From Ehretia macrophylla (lineage: Eukaryota > Streptophyta > Magnoliopsida > Boraginales > Ehretiaceae), in contig CM075782.1 in the NCBI GenBank assembly GCA_037974665.1, positions 46,795,351-46,859,350 of the forward strand: a stretch of DNA of 64,000 bases. The letters run 5' to 3'. How positions within the stretch are numbered: position 1 is the first letter of the stretch; every line of letters begins with the position of its first letter. Made by a program: the position numbers and the translations under genes. The notes beneath the pieces were generated by a model. The model was not told where the DNA came from, made no database searches, and worked only from the letters and a program-made list of their open reading frames with translations. This document shows, piece after piece, positions 1 to 12,070 of the stretch.

Positions 1-197
1 TGGATCACGCTCAAGGGCAGTTAGTAAAGGCGGGAAAACTAAAATCTTGACTGAGACACTGCACGCACAAACACACACTAATGTTGTACTGGAAAACACA
101 AACACGCACATATACTATTTATAGTACTAAAGAAGAACACACAATCCCCAGTACCAAACACACTCGCTATCTTCTTACTCGAGCCAGCTATATAACG

Positions 198-3100
198 ATG
201 GTTTGGTCTCACCCAGATATTAGCCTAGAAGATTTGTTAAAGCTGATAAAAGGGTTCATAGATATGATAATTCTAGCTTCTGGGTACCAATCCTCTGGTC
301 ATCTTGCTCACTGGGACTCACACACCATCAAAAAAGCCTTTCAATGGTCCCTCTTCTTCGAAAACGTAAGAATTTCATACATTTTTTGAATCATCATCCA
401 ACCATTTGAGTGTTTCGTTTTTGGGAAAAGTGCAAATCACTTGTTTATTGTTTATGTGTTTTTATTGAAGTTGCACGCTAAACCGTGTTGTACCATAACA
501 CTGCTATCCCCTGGTCCAGAATTTTTGTTGGTGATGCTATAAACACGCAGTTCAATACTATTTTAATTGGGTTAAATTGATTTTTTACTTTAAAAATATC
601 GTAAAAAATGGACGCATATTTTAAAAAAATACACCCAACTCATTGAGTTATGGTTCTGCTCTCGAGGTCTGCAAGGCTGGTCTGTGAATAAATTCGCCTA
701 TGACTGCCATCCATTTATAAGAATGCGATTCATTGGCCTTGTGTTTGGGTAGTGTCGCAGGCAGGAGGTTTTTCCAAATGTTCTTACTAATTAAAGGAAG
801 TTATTAGAATATTACGGTTTTAACTTGTAAACTTGGTAAAGTTTTTTGTATTTTGTAAAGTTGCACGTTCGACACTGCATTATGCTAATATTCAAGTAAC
901 CACTTTGATTTACAAGGACAGGGATTCTGTATATTGTAGGATAGGATGACACTGAATTTTTTTGACACATTCTTATAAGTTATACAAGAGTTATTAGAAT
1001 ATTAGGGTAACATGCAATTTTGACAAAACGTAACAGTTCTTTGCCCTTAACCCAGTATTTATATATATGTTTGCAGAATTTCCTCTTATAAGTTTTATGT
1101 TGTTGTATTTTTATGATGTTTAGGTGTTTGATCGTTTGAGCTGTTCAGATAATTACCAAGAATCTATAGAGGACCTTGATGCTGCTTTAGCCGAAATCAA
1201 ATCCAATCCATGTTTTCCTGAGGTTATAGTGTTTCTCTATAACCATTTTTTCATTCCTTACTTCGAATTTTGTGATGAAAAGTTTTCATTTTTATGTCTA
1301 CTATAAGCAGGGTCTTGCACATATGACATCCATGACTCTTAGTAAAGCTAGGAGCTTTTTGTTGGAACATCTGATACATACTTTACCCCTGAGAGAGGAA
1401 CGTCTCAGAGCTCTTGTAACAGCAGCCATGGAGATGGATTTTGATGATCTTGAGAGGAAACACGGTGATCGCCTTCATGTATATCTTGAGAAATTGATGA
1501 GTAATGTATCAATTTATCCGGCTTTACCTAGAAGGAAACTTTTTGCAAATGATCCATCAGTTGTCGCTGCAGACAGTACTAGTAGGAAAGACGACAACTT
1601 TGTGAATTGTGGTTTTTCTATGCTTACTGTGCAAGAACTTGGAAGGAGGCAATCAGCAGTTTCAAGTGTATCTTCAGCAGAGAGAGGCTTGGATATTCTT
1701 TTGAAGAGTTTGACAAAGACTGCCTGGAATGACTCTAAGAATATGTCATATGGAGAAGAGGGAAAACAACCAATAGATATGATGTAAGTGACTAACTGAA
1801 ATTTATAAACTACCTTACGTAATAAAAGGCACGAGCTTATTCTTTTATGTTGTCTTTTTGGGCTGTTTGTAGCTGTAGTTAAAAAAATTTCACTAAGTGA
1901 TTTAAAGATAGACAATTTTTGCTTCACAATCAATTGGTCTTGCATGCTTTAGAACATTTATGATTCTTGTAACTTGTAGCAGAGTGTATGAACATAGTAA
2001 GCTTTAATTCTTCTCTTCGTTATTATTTCATGAATACGAGTTCCGGCAAGTAATGCTACAAAGAATTGTTTTACCAAGCCTTCTCGTGATATCTGCTTCC
2101 AATAGTAGATTCAGCAACCTCTCTCACCATCTTCTTCAAAAATGCACTCTTCCAACTTCACCTCTTACTCATCTGACATATTTTCTGGAAAGAAACGATC
2201 CTTCTGAAATACAGGCTTCTTCACCGAGTTCCCCATGAATGGAAATCCTGAATTCTTTTGGTTTCATCAACCTCCCACATCCAGGCCCAAACAAAGGCGT
2301 GCCACTTTGATTGTCCTGTTGATAATCTCTAGTGACAAACTTTGCAGGTTGTAGTTATTAGCATTAAAGTAATATAGTTAGTGTAAGAAAAGTGATGTTT
2401 TCTTTCAACAAGCTTGTTTTTCTTCAAGTATACTAGTATTATCACCAGAGGGAAATCCAGTTAATCCTGTATTCAAGTTTCTCGGTTGAAAATTTATGCT
2501 TAGGGTTAGTCATACCTTAGCGTTTATATAGTCGTGACAAATTAATTTTGGAGTTATTAGAGTTACTGGGAGAGGTCAATCTGCATTGTTGTCTTAATTG
2601 AGCATTAACTTTGCTTCTAGGTAAAACAAAAGGCAGGAGCTTATAACTATCAACTCTCCTAGAACTGAAATTAGATTTTGATTGAATCTAGTGTCATTGT
2701 TCTTTTTCTAGAATCAATTTGACTTCTCTTGATAACCCTGATTACAATTTGGCTCGCTAATTACCATTTGGCTGGGTCGTCTATTAAGGACTGATGGACG
2801 GCCCATTGAACCTGTTATCTGGAGTCGGTGGAAAGCAAGAAGTCTGTCATATTTGCTTGACAACAGAACTATCAGATTGGTCTCAGGTGCAAACTTGATA
2901 TTCACCACACCTAAGTGTCAATGGGTTCATGTGTTTGAAAGGTTGGATGTATCTGCAGGAGCTCATGGTGATACTGATATCAGTGAAGTAGCGGTAAGTT
3001 GGATATACTTTCACCAGTTTTTTTTTTTTATAAAAATTATATATAAAAAAAGAATACTTTTAGGGACCATTCTTTTTCCCCATCATTAGTAGTATTATCT

Positions 3101-6100
3101 CACTTACTCTATCAGTTATAAGCATTCCGGTATGGAATTTTATAATTTATTCTTTAGTACGTACATATGTCTAGTTTCCTTGGGAGATGATATGGCGATT
3201 AAAAACTGATTACACGTATCCACTAACTATTGTTCATTAGTCTTCGACTGTTTCCCTGGAAAACTATAAATGTATGGATCATCAGCAAGATTTTTCTGTA
3301 AAAAGTTACATACCTAACTTAAAGACTGACTGATGGTCAGTGGAGAGGGCCATGAGATCCATATACCCCAAACTTTGCATGTTAAAAAAGAGCTGTCTCT
3401 GACACCGTCTTCTCTGGAAATGTCTCGTGCATGCAGAATGATGGACTGTAAAAAGTCAGGAAGCCTAGCCAGGTGCATCTGAAAGAAAAGTATAGCTTTA
3501 TCTAGATGCATTGGGGCTCAGACAGAAATCAAATTCATGTAAAAGAAAACAAGTGAAATGTTTTATATCATGCTGGGTCATCTAGGATGATTGTTATTAG
3601 AGAGAGAACTAGTGACTGTTTTGAGCTTAAGCATTCAAGAAGTGACATTTTTTATATCCCTTATTTATTTGATTTGTGTCAACTTTACTATATATTTTCA
3701 TCGTTCCTCTCTAAACTTAACTATACATGCTTCCCAGTTTCTTCTCTAGTTGATTACTTGTCTACTTTGCTGGGTGAAGAAGTGCTAGATTTAGTATGTA
3801 ATCAACGAATTGAAATGGTTACTTTGAGATTTTCTCATCCTATAACATTTTCACTTAGATTTTCTCATCCTATAACATCTTATTGTATGCAATCCTACGT
3901 GTTCTATCCTGAAAGTGCCATTATTATTTCTATACACAATAGCTGTACTTTGTCTAATCCTAACTCATAACAGGAGCTCTTGTTACTTGGATGCATTTCA
4001 AGCAGATGGAGTACTGTAATTGAATGTTTTATGTCAAGTTCTTACCAATCTCTTCCGGTCTCAAAGTTATATGAGGAAGTGCAAAACGTGCCATTTGAAA
4101 AATTCCAAAACCTTTCTTCCAAAGAGCAGATGATGGATGCAAAAGTATGTTATATTATTATATTGTTTATCCACTGATTAGTCATGAGATTTCTGCTATA
4201 TGATACTAATTGCATGTCTGTGCAATATCGTAGTTCCATTTCCACTGGTTCGTTATTATGATGGTAATTTTCAACACAACACATATTATTGCTTTATTAT
4301 GAGAAACCTCTTTCCATATCATATGCCGCATTGGTAATTTAAATAATCTGACGTCTCCCAACTATTAATGTGGGGAAAATATCAGTGGATATATGTGCTG
4401 TTTCTCTAGATCTTTTCTGTATCTATCGTCGCATTTATTGACCTCTTCCTCCGAGTGTACTTTGCCTCCTGGTACATGGCTTCTCTTAGTAATTTGCCAA
4501 ATCCTGGTACATGGCTTCTCTTAGTAATTTTCCAAATTGTACGTTTCTCTTACTAGGAAAAAGAAATCCTGGAGTATCTGGAAGTATTTTTGGGCAATAA
4601 ACTTCATCACGTGTGGAACCTATCTCCAGTACTTGCAGCAATCTCAGTTCCTTCCTGGTAAAGTTCAGTCTCTGGACGATTATTGTGAATTCACTGGATA
4701 TTGAGGAAGTGCATTGTATTTTACTGAGGATAAGACAAATTTCATGGTGTTTTGGTTACATCAATGAATAATGCGGGTTTGTGCAGTTTGTTACCCCGCC
4801 TTCAACCACATGCATCCTGCTACCCCTATCGTTCGTCTTAATTTTACCTCCTTAAACATCTTATGATAATCAATCACCAAATTTGTGAAAAGCAAATATG
4901 GGTCTATATTTTGTAGGTCACAGTTGTTCAGATCATATCTCCAAGAGCTAGAGAGCCAACTGAGAGGAGAGCCTTCAACTACTAGGTCTTCAGTTTTCTC
5001 ATCCTCTATCGTTGTCTTGTAAAATTGAACCTTTTTTGCTTCCTACTGAAGCATGTTTACCATTGATAATACTCGTTCCATCTTTATGCAGATGCTGTAA
5101 TTGTGTTGTGGACAGGAAGGAGCATATAGAATGTGGGTACAAATCATTGCTTTCCATTTCTCATCCGTGTCCTATCCTTGTTGTGTTTCATGTCTTTTCA
5201 ACATATTTTGCATGTGTCGAGATTAATTCTCTTCTTGTTTTCTTCTCTAGTTTCTAGCAGCTTCTTTACCTGATAATGTGTATTAGCTTCTTGCCCTATT
5301 GTTTGGCAGAAATGGTAAAGAATAACGCAATAGAATAAGAAACAAGTAGATCAAATATGGATGGTAGCAACTATAAAGGCCGTTATTCTTTCTGCCAGAA
5401 ATAGAATAAAATCTCCAAAAAAATATAAAAAACCCCTGATCTTATTACCATTTGATCCCTAATTGAGTCGATGTCAAACTACCCTAATTACCCTCCCACT
5501 GACATTAAAGGACCTCCCTGCCCCAATGCTCTCCGCCCGGGAGAAATTAGATGCAGGCATTGTACTCTCTATAGTCGTGTAAAAGATTATACAAGCTCTT
5601 GGTTTTAGGAATATTCTGCTTCATTTGATACTTCCCAACTGCTGTGCTTTATTCAAATTTCTATTCAATGAATACTGTCTGAGAGGAAACCAGTTGATCT
5701 TAAAGATCTCATTTTTACATTAGCTTGTTGGATTGACGGCCTTGATTAATGATAGATTTTTTCAAGTGCCAAATGATTGTAATCTGATTCACTTTCTGCA
5801 CCTAATCCTACATTTACTTTCAAGCTTGGCGCTCAAATAGAGAATACAGTCAACTTGCTCTACGAGGTCTTCTCTTAAGGATTTCATATTTTCTTTGTCC
5901 TCAGATGTTGTCCAATGGTAGACAACCCAAAGTTCGTTCTCATTTTCTCATAAGTAATGGGGAATTGCATGACATTACAAAGCATTAGGAAGTAGCGTGT
6001 AGCGACCCTTTTACTGAAGTCAAAAGTTTCTTGTTCTACATCTGTGTAAGGAATTTCCCTGTTTTAGTTTAGTTTTCAGAATGCGTATCAATTGCCTTGA

Positions 6101-6437
6101 TTGACGTTGAACTGGTCTATACGTATTAGAAGATACAACAAGCCTTGTTGTCTATATGCCTTAGAGGATCCAACAAGCCTTGTTGTGTGACAAATGAAAT
6201 TGCGCGATGGTTTAGTTTTTCCAGTTAGTGTTATTTGTAGAACTGAAATGAAGTTAGAGAATTCCAAATTCATTTTCTTGTATTTTTGCACATCTTTCAT
6301 TTTCAGCAGTAGAAGCATATGAATGTGTGCTATTATTTGACATGGTGATTAATGTCTTTGTGTTAGGTGAGGTGGCTGAGAGAATTTGGTGCCTCTATAC
6401 TTTTCATATTTGTGGTTCCTCAGTTAAACAGAGTTAA
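198..6437 (+). CDS. FANCF-like multi-exon gene, possibly decayed in the middle
   Basis: Exons read from frame and GT-AG sites: 198-365, 1124-1222, 1311-1783, an unclear part at about 2050-2350, a part at about 2765-2994, then 3974-4144, 4557-4657, 4917-4985, 5092-5132 and 6367-6437 (TAA). An in-frame ATG also exists at 81. The first exon has a motif HWDSHTIKKAFQWS that resembles, from memory, TWDPATVRRALQWA near the N terminus of human FANCF, an adaptor of the Fanconi anaemia core complex. The later stretch with NVPFEKF and VPSWSQLF also sits like the FANCF C-terminal part. This identity is inference from weak similarity. Between 2050 and 2350 the most protein-like frame (NTGFFTEFPMNGNPEFFWF) is crossed by in-frame stops, and near 2755 the frame appears to shift, so the gene may be a pseudogene or those parts may be intronic. 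It could also be an unrelated plant-specific protein. Confidence 0.5.
4467..4536. repeat. 35-bp tandem duplication in an intron
   Basis: Two consecutive 35-bp units (4467-4501 and 4502-4536) differ at about one base. They lie in the intron before the exon at 4557 of the FANCF-like gene and look like a simple slippage duplication. Confidence 0.85.
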
Positions 6438-7867
6438 CTGGTAAAGATTTCTTTTTCTAACATGCACCCTATTTCCAATTTATCATATATTTTGATTGTG
6501 AAAAGAGTTTATTGGTGTTTGTTTCTTTCGTATAATCTTTTTTCTTTTCTTCGCTTATTCGTCCGTTTTTTGGATGGAGAAATTCAGATGAAATCTAACA
6601 TGTGTGGAGCTAATAGAGAAGATGGCTACCGATGAGATTGAGTGGTGTCATTAAATTCACATAACTGTCCCCACCTATTGGTATAAGACTTGGTTTGGTT
6701 TGGTATGACGATGCCACTTATTCATGTTGAGAGTTGTCTTTTCTGTTAGTTTCATGCATGCGAAATCTCATCTAAGTGTCTCCATTTTATGCAAAAGATA
6801 AGAATAGATGACTTCAGATCGAAAATGATACAATGATATAGCTTGTTAGTCCTACATTAATATGCAATTCCATGCATGGATTTTAGATAAATGTGATAGT
6901 AATTCGTTATCAAAGAACATATTTGATTTAAAATGTAATCTATTAGAAGCTCAGTACAGAGGAATGGTGTGTAATAATAGCAATCTTTGCGAGAAGCTTT
7001 TTTGTGAGCGCAGGGGCTTCAAAGTGGTTCATGCTTTCAAAGAGGCGTTTGTGTTGGTGTTGACTAACTAGCTAACTTTGGGCTTCATCTTCCATTAGGG
7101 TGCCATGACATAGAGGTTATACAATGTTCTTTATCCTTATTTTAGAGAAAGATAAGATGGGAGAATCAGCACTTTTGCCTCCAATAATTTTTTTTTACGT
7201 AATGACTTAAAAGTGTTGAATCAAATAGAAAAGCCCCAAGGTGCAATTTCCTTTATTTGTTGTGGATCAAGGGCTTTACATTTCGACAAAAGACCTACAT
7301 CCGAGTTTCATATTTTTTAGTCTGTTGCGTTAGGGTTACACTACAAAACGTGTCATGAGTTTCACATTTATTTGTGGCGCATGCACCCACATGTTGGTGG
7401 GGCCCACAACTCTATGAGATGGACGCTTCGAACGTCCCTCCGTTTTTTAGCAAATTCCCGTTGTCTCAACATAATTAATATCGCAACCCGAGTTCCATAC
7501 CTTTTAGTCCGATGTCTCAACACAATTAATATCACATCGCCAGAGAATCAGGACCATCAGGACCTACAAGTAGTACAGTTGAGCATGACTGATCTATAAC
7601 TGATACTTTGATAAAAAAAAAAAAATCTATAACTGATAGTAACACTTTCTCATCTCTTTGCAGATATGCGAAAATGACATCCAATATTGGTGTTACTGCT
7701 GCATCCTCATGGAATGTCTACACTTTATAACACAAACTATCACATTTCCATCATCACCAAATTACAATGGGGGTAGGGGACTTTTGCTGAAGCCATTCCA
7801 ATTTCCAATTCCCGGTCTGGTTCTTGGTTTAAGGTGCGAAAGTACGAAGATAGCAGATACGGCAGGC
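6438..7867. other. Intergenic stretch, no gene recognised
   Basis: Contains the probable 3' UTR of the FANCF-like gene and the promoter of the small gene at 7868. Short open frames here (for example 6862-7071) have no recognisable motif. Around 7440-7530 a short phrase ending in AATTAATATC occurs twice, about 65 bp apart. Confidence 0.5.
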
Positions 7868-8158
7868 ATGAAGAAGATCTCCCTACTGAAGTGGACAACG
7901 AGAATCGCTTGCAGCAACTCTGCAGCAACAACAACAACAACAACCACCCTTGTCAGTGTTCGTACAAGAGCACCGGTCATGTGTTCTCAGGTATCGTATG
8001 TTGCGAAACAGGTTGTTTGGTGGTTGAAGTCGCGGTTGAGGCAACCTCTGAGATGGCAACGGCGTGCTGTCCGGTACAGTTACGATGCTCAAAGTTATTC
8101 TCAGAACTTTGATGATGGTTGCTTCACTGACCATGTCTCCCCTTTAGCTCCAAAGTGA
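7868..8158 (+). CDS. Small plant-specific basic protein, 96 aa
   Basis: Single-exon gene of 96 codons plus TGA. The start at 7868 is chosen because the upstream part of the open frame is not protein-like, while from MKKISLLKW onward it is. The protein is basic, with a tract of seven Thr codons, a conserved-looking core (QVVWWLKSRLRQPLRWQRR) and a C-terminal SYDAQSYSQNFDDG. That ending, Y-D-x-x-x-Y-x-x-N-F-D-(D/E)-G, is typical of a family of short uncharacterised angiosperm proteins. No signal peptide or membrane segment is evident. Function is unknown. The antisense frames over the same DNA are considered shadows. Confidence 0.65.
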   Translation: MKKISLLKWTTRIACSNSAATTTTTTTLVSVRTRAPVMCSQVSYVAKQVVWWLKSRLRQPLRWQRRAVRYSYDAQSYSQNFDDGCFTDHVSPLAPK

Positions 8159-9299
8159 TTTTCTGCATATATATTGTCATGACCAGCATGATGTGCGAGC
8201 TTGAGGCTTCATCTCTTGTTTCAAGTCTTTTATTGTATGTAACTTGAATCTTTATGAGCTCATACTTTTATGAGAACAGAATAATTCTCAGTTTATTTTC
8301 TGAAATTTGATTCCTCAAATCTCGTTATGGATGAAGGACTATGTTTGTAATCTCGGACTGCCATTGAGGTGTAAAGCGAAATAGACAACAGTAGCAACGA
8401 TATATATACGATCACAATATTATAGCTTTATGAGCAGATTCATCGATGGATATGAACAAAAATTATTTATTTTTTTGTGGGGTAAAACACTAAAATTGCT
8501 TATTTTTTTACAAATGATCTCTAGGTTATTATACGATCCTCGACACCTTTTGAAATTCCTTCGACACTTTTTGATAGGGTTCTATTAGTACGAATAAATA
8601 TTTTTCATTCAAAAAATAATAAAGATACGCGAGACTAACATAATAAAACACAAAGTATACTTATCGTTATTGTTTGAATGAAAAATGTCAAATTAACTAA
8701 ATCTCTTATTTAGGACATGAAGTTAAACTAAAAGATTGCAGAAAATGGCTAAGTCACCATCAATATTTTCAGGTGGTCCATGTGTTCCATAAGACAAACT
8801 GTTGTGCAGATTGACTGGCGAACTATGTTTTGTAACAATCTCTTGATGTGTCACTATTTCAACAAGTCCCTCCATTGATGATTCGATGGTTAAAAAAAGA
8901 TTGTAAAGGAAATACATACCCCAAAATGATTCCCATTTAACCCGGTCTCGACCTCCCTTTGAGGAAAAAAAACTAAAATTCTAAGTATTAAAATATTTAT
9001 TTTATAAAAGATAAGGAACTATGTGTGATACTATCCCTATGTAAAACTTGGGTTAGAGTTGAAGCTGGTTCAACGTTGAGCCAGACAATATAAGAAGATG
9101 TTGTCCCACGAAAACTATTCTAGCTGTCCATATCTTACAATAAGATGAGCTCTGGTTTTTCCATTTCATTAATTATGAAATCCATCGTGGCTTATTAGAA
9201 TATTCTATTTCATAGGTGTAGTAAAGTCAACAGTTGACTTTAATTACAACCTTTCGATTAATCCTCAAGAAAAACTTAGACGCTTATAGCCCCCTTTTG
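8159..9299. other. AT-rich intergenic DNA
   Basis: 3' flank of the small gene followed by AT-rich sequence with no frame or repeat I can identify. Confidence 0.5.
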
Positions 9300-10588
9300 A
9301 TCTCCACGTCGGCAACCTTATCAAAGAGTTAGATTGTTGTCGCATTTTATCCATAGAATTAAAAAAAAAAAAGTCAATGCACAATACTTTTATAATACAC
9401 GGAATCTAAAGAATGATCTAATACACTTTAAAATATATTCATCAATAGATTGATATTCATAAAAATTCCCATGAAATAACTTGATCATATCCATAGTGAT
9501 TGTATGCTATCATATAGAAAATTATAGGAAATATAAAAGAAAGTGGCATTTGTCTACCCCTCCAGTCCCTCTCACTCATGGCTAAATATGTGCACAAGTT
9601 GCTTAGCTTGTGTCTTCATTTTGCATGTCCAATTTGATTGAGTTTATTCTCCGGGTCACTTAATTTACATTTTGAAGATACTATTTTCAGGAATCGAACT
9701 CATGACCTGAATGAAACTCTTATCATATACAGAATGTGGAGAATGATTCAAAAAATATTAGACTCACTCTGAGTTACAAATTTTGTGCAGACTAAAATTA
9801 TTAAGGCAAACTTTCATCACATAGTTTTATATACAAGAAAGTCTAAACCCTCGCCAAATTAATTATTTCTAAAAAAAATACAAAAAACTCTTTAGTCTTT
9901 GAGACCCAAGCCTCTAACCACCTGGTATAACTACACTCTACCAGTTAACTAATACAATCACAATTAGTCCTCTGATTCTCTAATCTCACGTTGTGAGAGA
10001 ACTGAATATTGAGAATCTTAAAGTTCCATTTTAAAATTAATTAGTGTAATTAAGTAGAGTACGTAGCCTAGGATTTTATAAGGTGTTTTTGAAATTTTTG
10101 ATTTTCTAATGTGGGACAAGTGTATATTCTAACAATGAAGGCAACACTCAATAGGTTCCGATCCACATCTCAAACCCATGATAATTTCCAAGTCACATGA
10201 CTACAATTTTACCGTTTTACGTCGAAACATAAATATTAAAAATTCAAACAATTTTCTTCATGACTATGACTGGACCAACAACCTAGCTGATATACTAAGT
10301 ATGTTAAGCATTGTGAAATTTCATCATGAAATCATTTGGTACTAGGTGAAATAAAATAATCTTAACATTAGTTATTTTTTTTCTATGTAGAAAAAATATA
10401 TATTATAACAATCGCAAATCACATGACAACAATTTTAGAGTGGCGTCAAGCCCGTCACTAAAAACATAATTATTAAAAATCTAAACAATTTCCTTCATGC
10501 TTCGACCAATTCTAACTTAGCACGGTATGACAAATAGTTTATAACATATTTCATTAGTTAGGTTGGCCTTCACCAAGCAATGTTCCAA

Positions 10589-10596
10589 TTATAAAA
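10589..10596 (+). promoter_or_regulatory. TATA box of Gly/Cys-rich gene copy 1
   Basis: TTATAAAA 62 bp before the ATG. The same octamer stands 66 bp before the ATG of copy 2 (19768) and upstream of copy 3 (23513), within otherwise conserved promoter sequence. Confidence 0.6.
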
Positions 10597-10650
10597 CCCT
10601 ACAAAAGTCTATGTCTAGTCATCATCACTCATGCAATTTGTTCGAAGAAA

Positions 10651-11052
10651 ATGAAGGCATATGCTGTTGCACTCATTATTTGCGGCTCCATAGCTGCGAT
10701 ATTTTTGTGCTGTCTCTACAACGATTCACGCAACAAGAAGAAGAAGAAGACGACGACTAAAACAGCTTCTACTACAAAGAGCTTTGCTGCAACTCCTCCA
10801 GTACAGCAATCTTATGGTGATGATATCGAAAAGGGCAAAGAGGGCAAGAAAGATGGGGACATGGTGATCTTAGCGGGTGCAGGTGCTGCTGTAGCTGCCA
10901 CGGCTGTTACTGCTGCGGTATTGACTAGAAATCAAAGTGATAACAAAACTACTAGTGGTGGTGATTCTGGTGGCCGTGGCACTACTCAAGGTTGCTGTTG
11001 TGGTGGTGATGGTGATGGTGGAGGTGGTGGCTGTGGTGGTTGCGGTGGTTGA
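10651..11052 (+). CDS. Gly/Cys-rich small membrane-type protein, copy 1
   Basis: Single exon, 133 aa. The N-terminal hydrophobic segment (about residues 3-23, with a CC pair at its end) suggests a signal anchor. It is followed by a lysine run (KKKKK), a Thr/Ser/Lys-rich linker, a charged part with EKGKEGKKDG, a second Ala/Gly/Val-rich hydrophobic stretch (about residues 71-91) and a Gly/Cys tail ending GGCGGCGG. The start is supported by the TATA box 62 bp upstream and by agreement with copy 2. I do not recognise a named family; it is not the CYSTM pattern. Function is unknown; a wall- or membrane-associated or metal-binding role can only be guessed from the Cys/Gly tail. A CACTA element begins 35 bp after the stop codon. 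Confidence 0.75.
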   Translation: MKAYAVALIICGSIAAIFLCCLYNDSRNKKKKKTTTKTASTTKSFAATPPVQQSYGDDIEKGKEGKKDGDMVILAGAGAAVAATAVTAAVLTRNQSDNKTTSGGDSGGRGTTQGCCCGGDGDGGGGGCGGCGG

Positions 11053-11077
11053 TATTTGGCATGCATGCTTCGACATG
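10993..11077 (+). repeat. 85-bp direct repeat, left copy (gene end)
   Basis: Covers the last 20 codons of Gly/Cys-rich copy 1 and 25 bp of 3' flank. An identical 85-bp copy lies at 16313-16397, at the right edge of the CACTA element. This is the original copy because it continues upstream into the intact gene. Confidence 0.95.
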
Positions 11078-11278
11078 GCATCTACTCACTACAAAAAAGC
11101 TGAGCATAGGCGGCACAAATTAGGCGGCGCTTCAACAAGCGCCGCTAAAAATACTATTAGATGAGGTCTTTTGCGGCGCTTTAGTAAAGCGCCGTTTATA
11201 CTTCTAAAACAAGGGCGCTTTAGACAAACCGCCGTCAATTTATGACTGGTATTTAGCGGGAAAAAATCCCGCCACTAT

Positions 11279-11399
11279 GGCTGGGATAAAGACGGCGCTT
11301 TAGAGAAAGCGCCGGCTACGGATGGGATAAAGACGGCGCTTTAGAGAAAGCGCCGGCTATGGCTGGGATAAAGACGGCGCTTTAGAGAAAGCGCCGGCA
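11279..11399. repeat. Subterminal 41-bp tandem repeats of the CACTA element
   Basis: Three units of 41 bp starting at 11279, 11320 and 11361, nearly identical. Each holds a short hairpin, GGCGCTTT-agag-AAAGCGCC. More diverged GCGCC motifs extend from 11120 to 11560. In the En/Spm family such subterminal repeats bind the TnpA protein; the exact binding motif here is inference. Confidence 0.85.
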
Positions 11400-12070
11400 T
11401 ACCCTAGGACAAATAGCGGCATTTTTATAAAGCGCCGCAATATGGTGTTATAAAAAGCGGCATTTTTCTATAGGCGTCGTTATAGTTCTTTCAAAACCAG
11501 CACTTTTGTAGAAGCGCCGGGTTTTATTCATATAAAGCGGCAGTTTTTGTGAAACGCCGGCATAGGTGTTCTATATATACCCACCCAGATTGCAGCCACT
11601 CGCAGAAAACACTATCCCCACCAATCATCTCCATCCTCTGCTTCTTCCAGGTTCATTTCAACTCGTTTTTACTTGTATGTACATATATATAAGCATGTAT
11701 ATTTGTATTTGTCTATTTGATTCTTATTTTTTGTGTATGTATAATCATAATATATATATATATATACATATACATGTGTATGTATATATACACATATGCA
11801 CATATGCACATATGTATCTGCCCTCATAAGAACTAGATAATATATGATTGTTATCATCATTATATATATTTATTACACATATTTATGAATTTTAATTTGG
11901 TAATAGTCCTTCATACATTTAAATTACATGTCATTATCTATGAATGTTATTGTCACTTTGTTTTCTCAAATAATTAGTTGTTTCATCCAATTATTGAAAA
12001 AGAAAAGAAAAGGAAATTTATTGACATTTATTTATTTTTTTGTTTCATCTTACAATAGCACAATCCATCG

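Noticed and set aside
11100-11560. Regular short repeats reminiscent of a CRISPR array
   Set aside because: Eukaryotic context, repeats contiguous without unique spacers, and position next to a CACTA terminus identify them as subterminal repeats.
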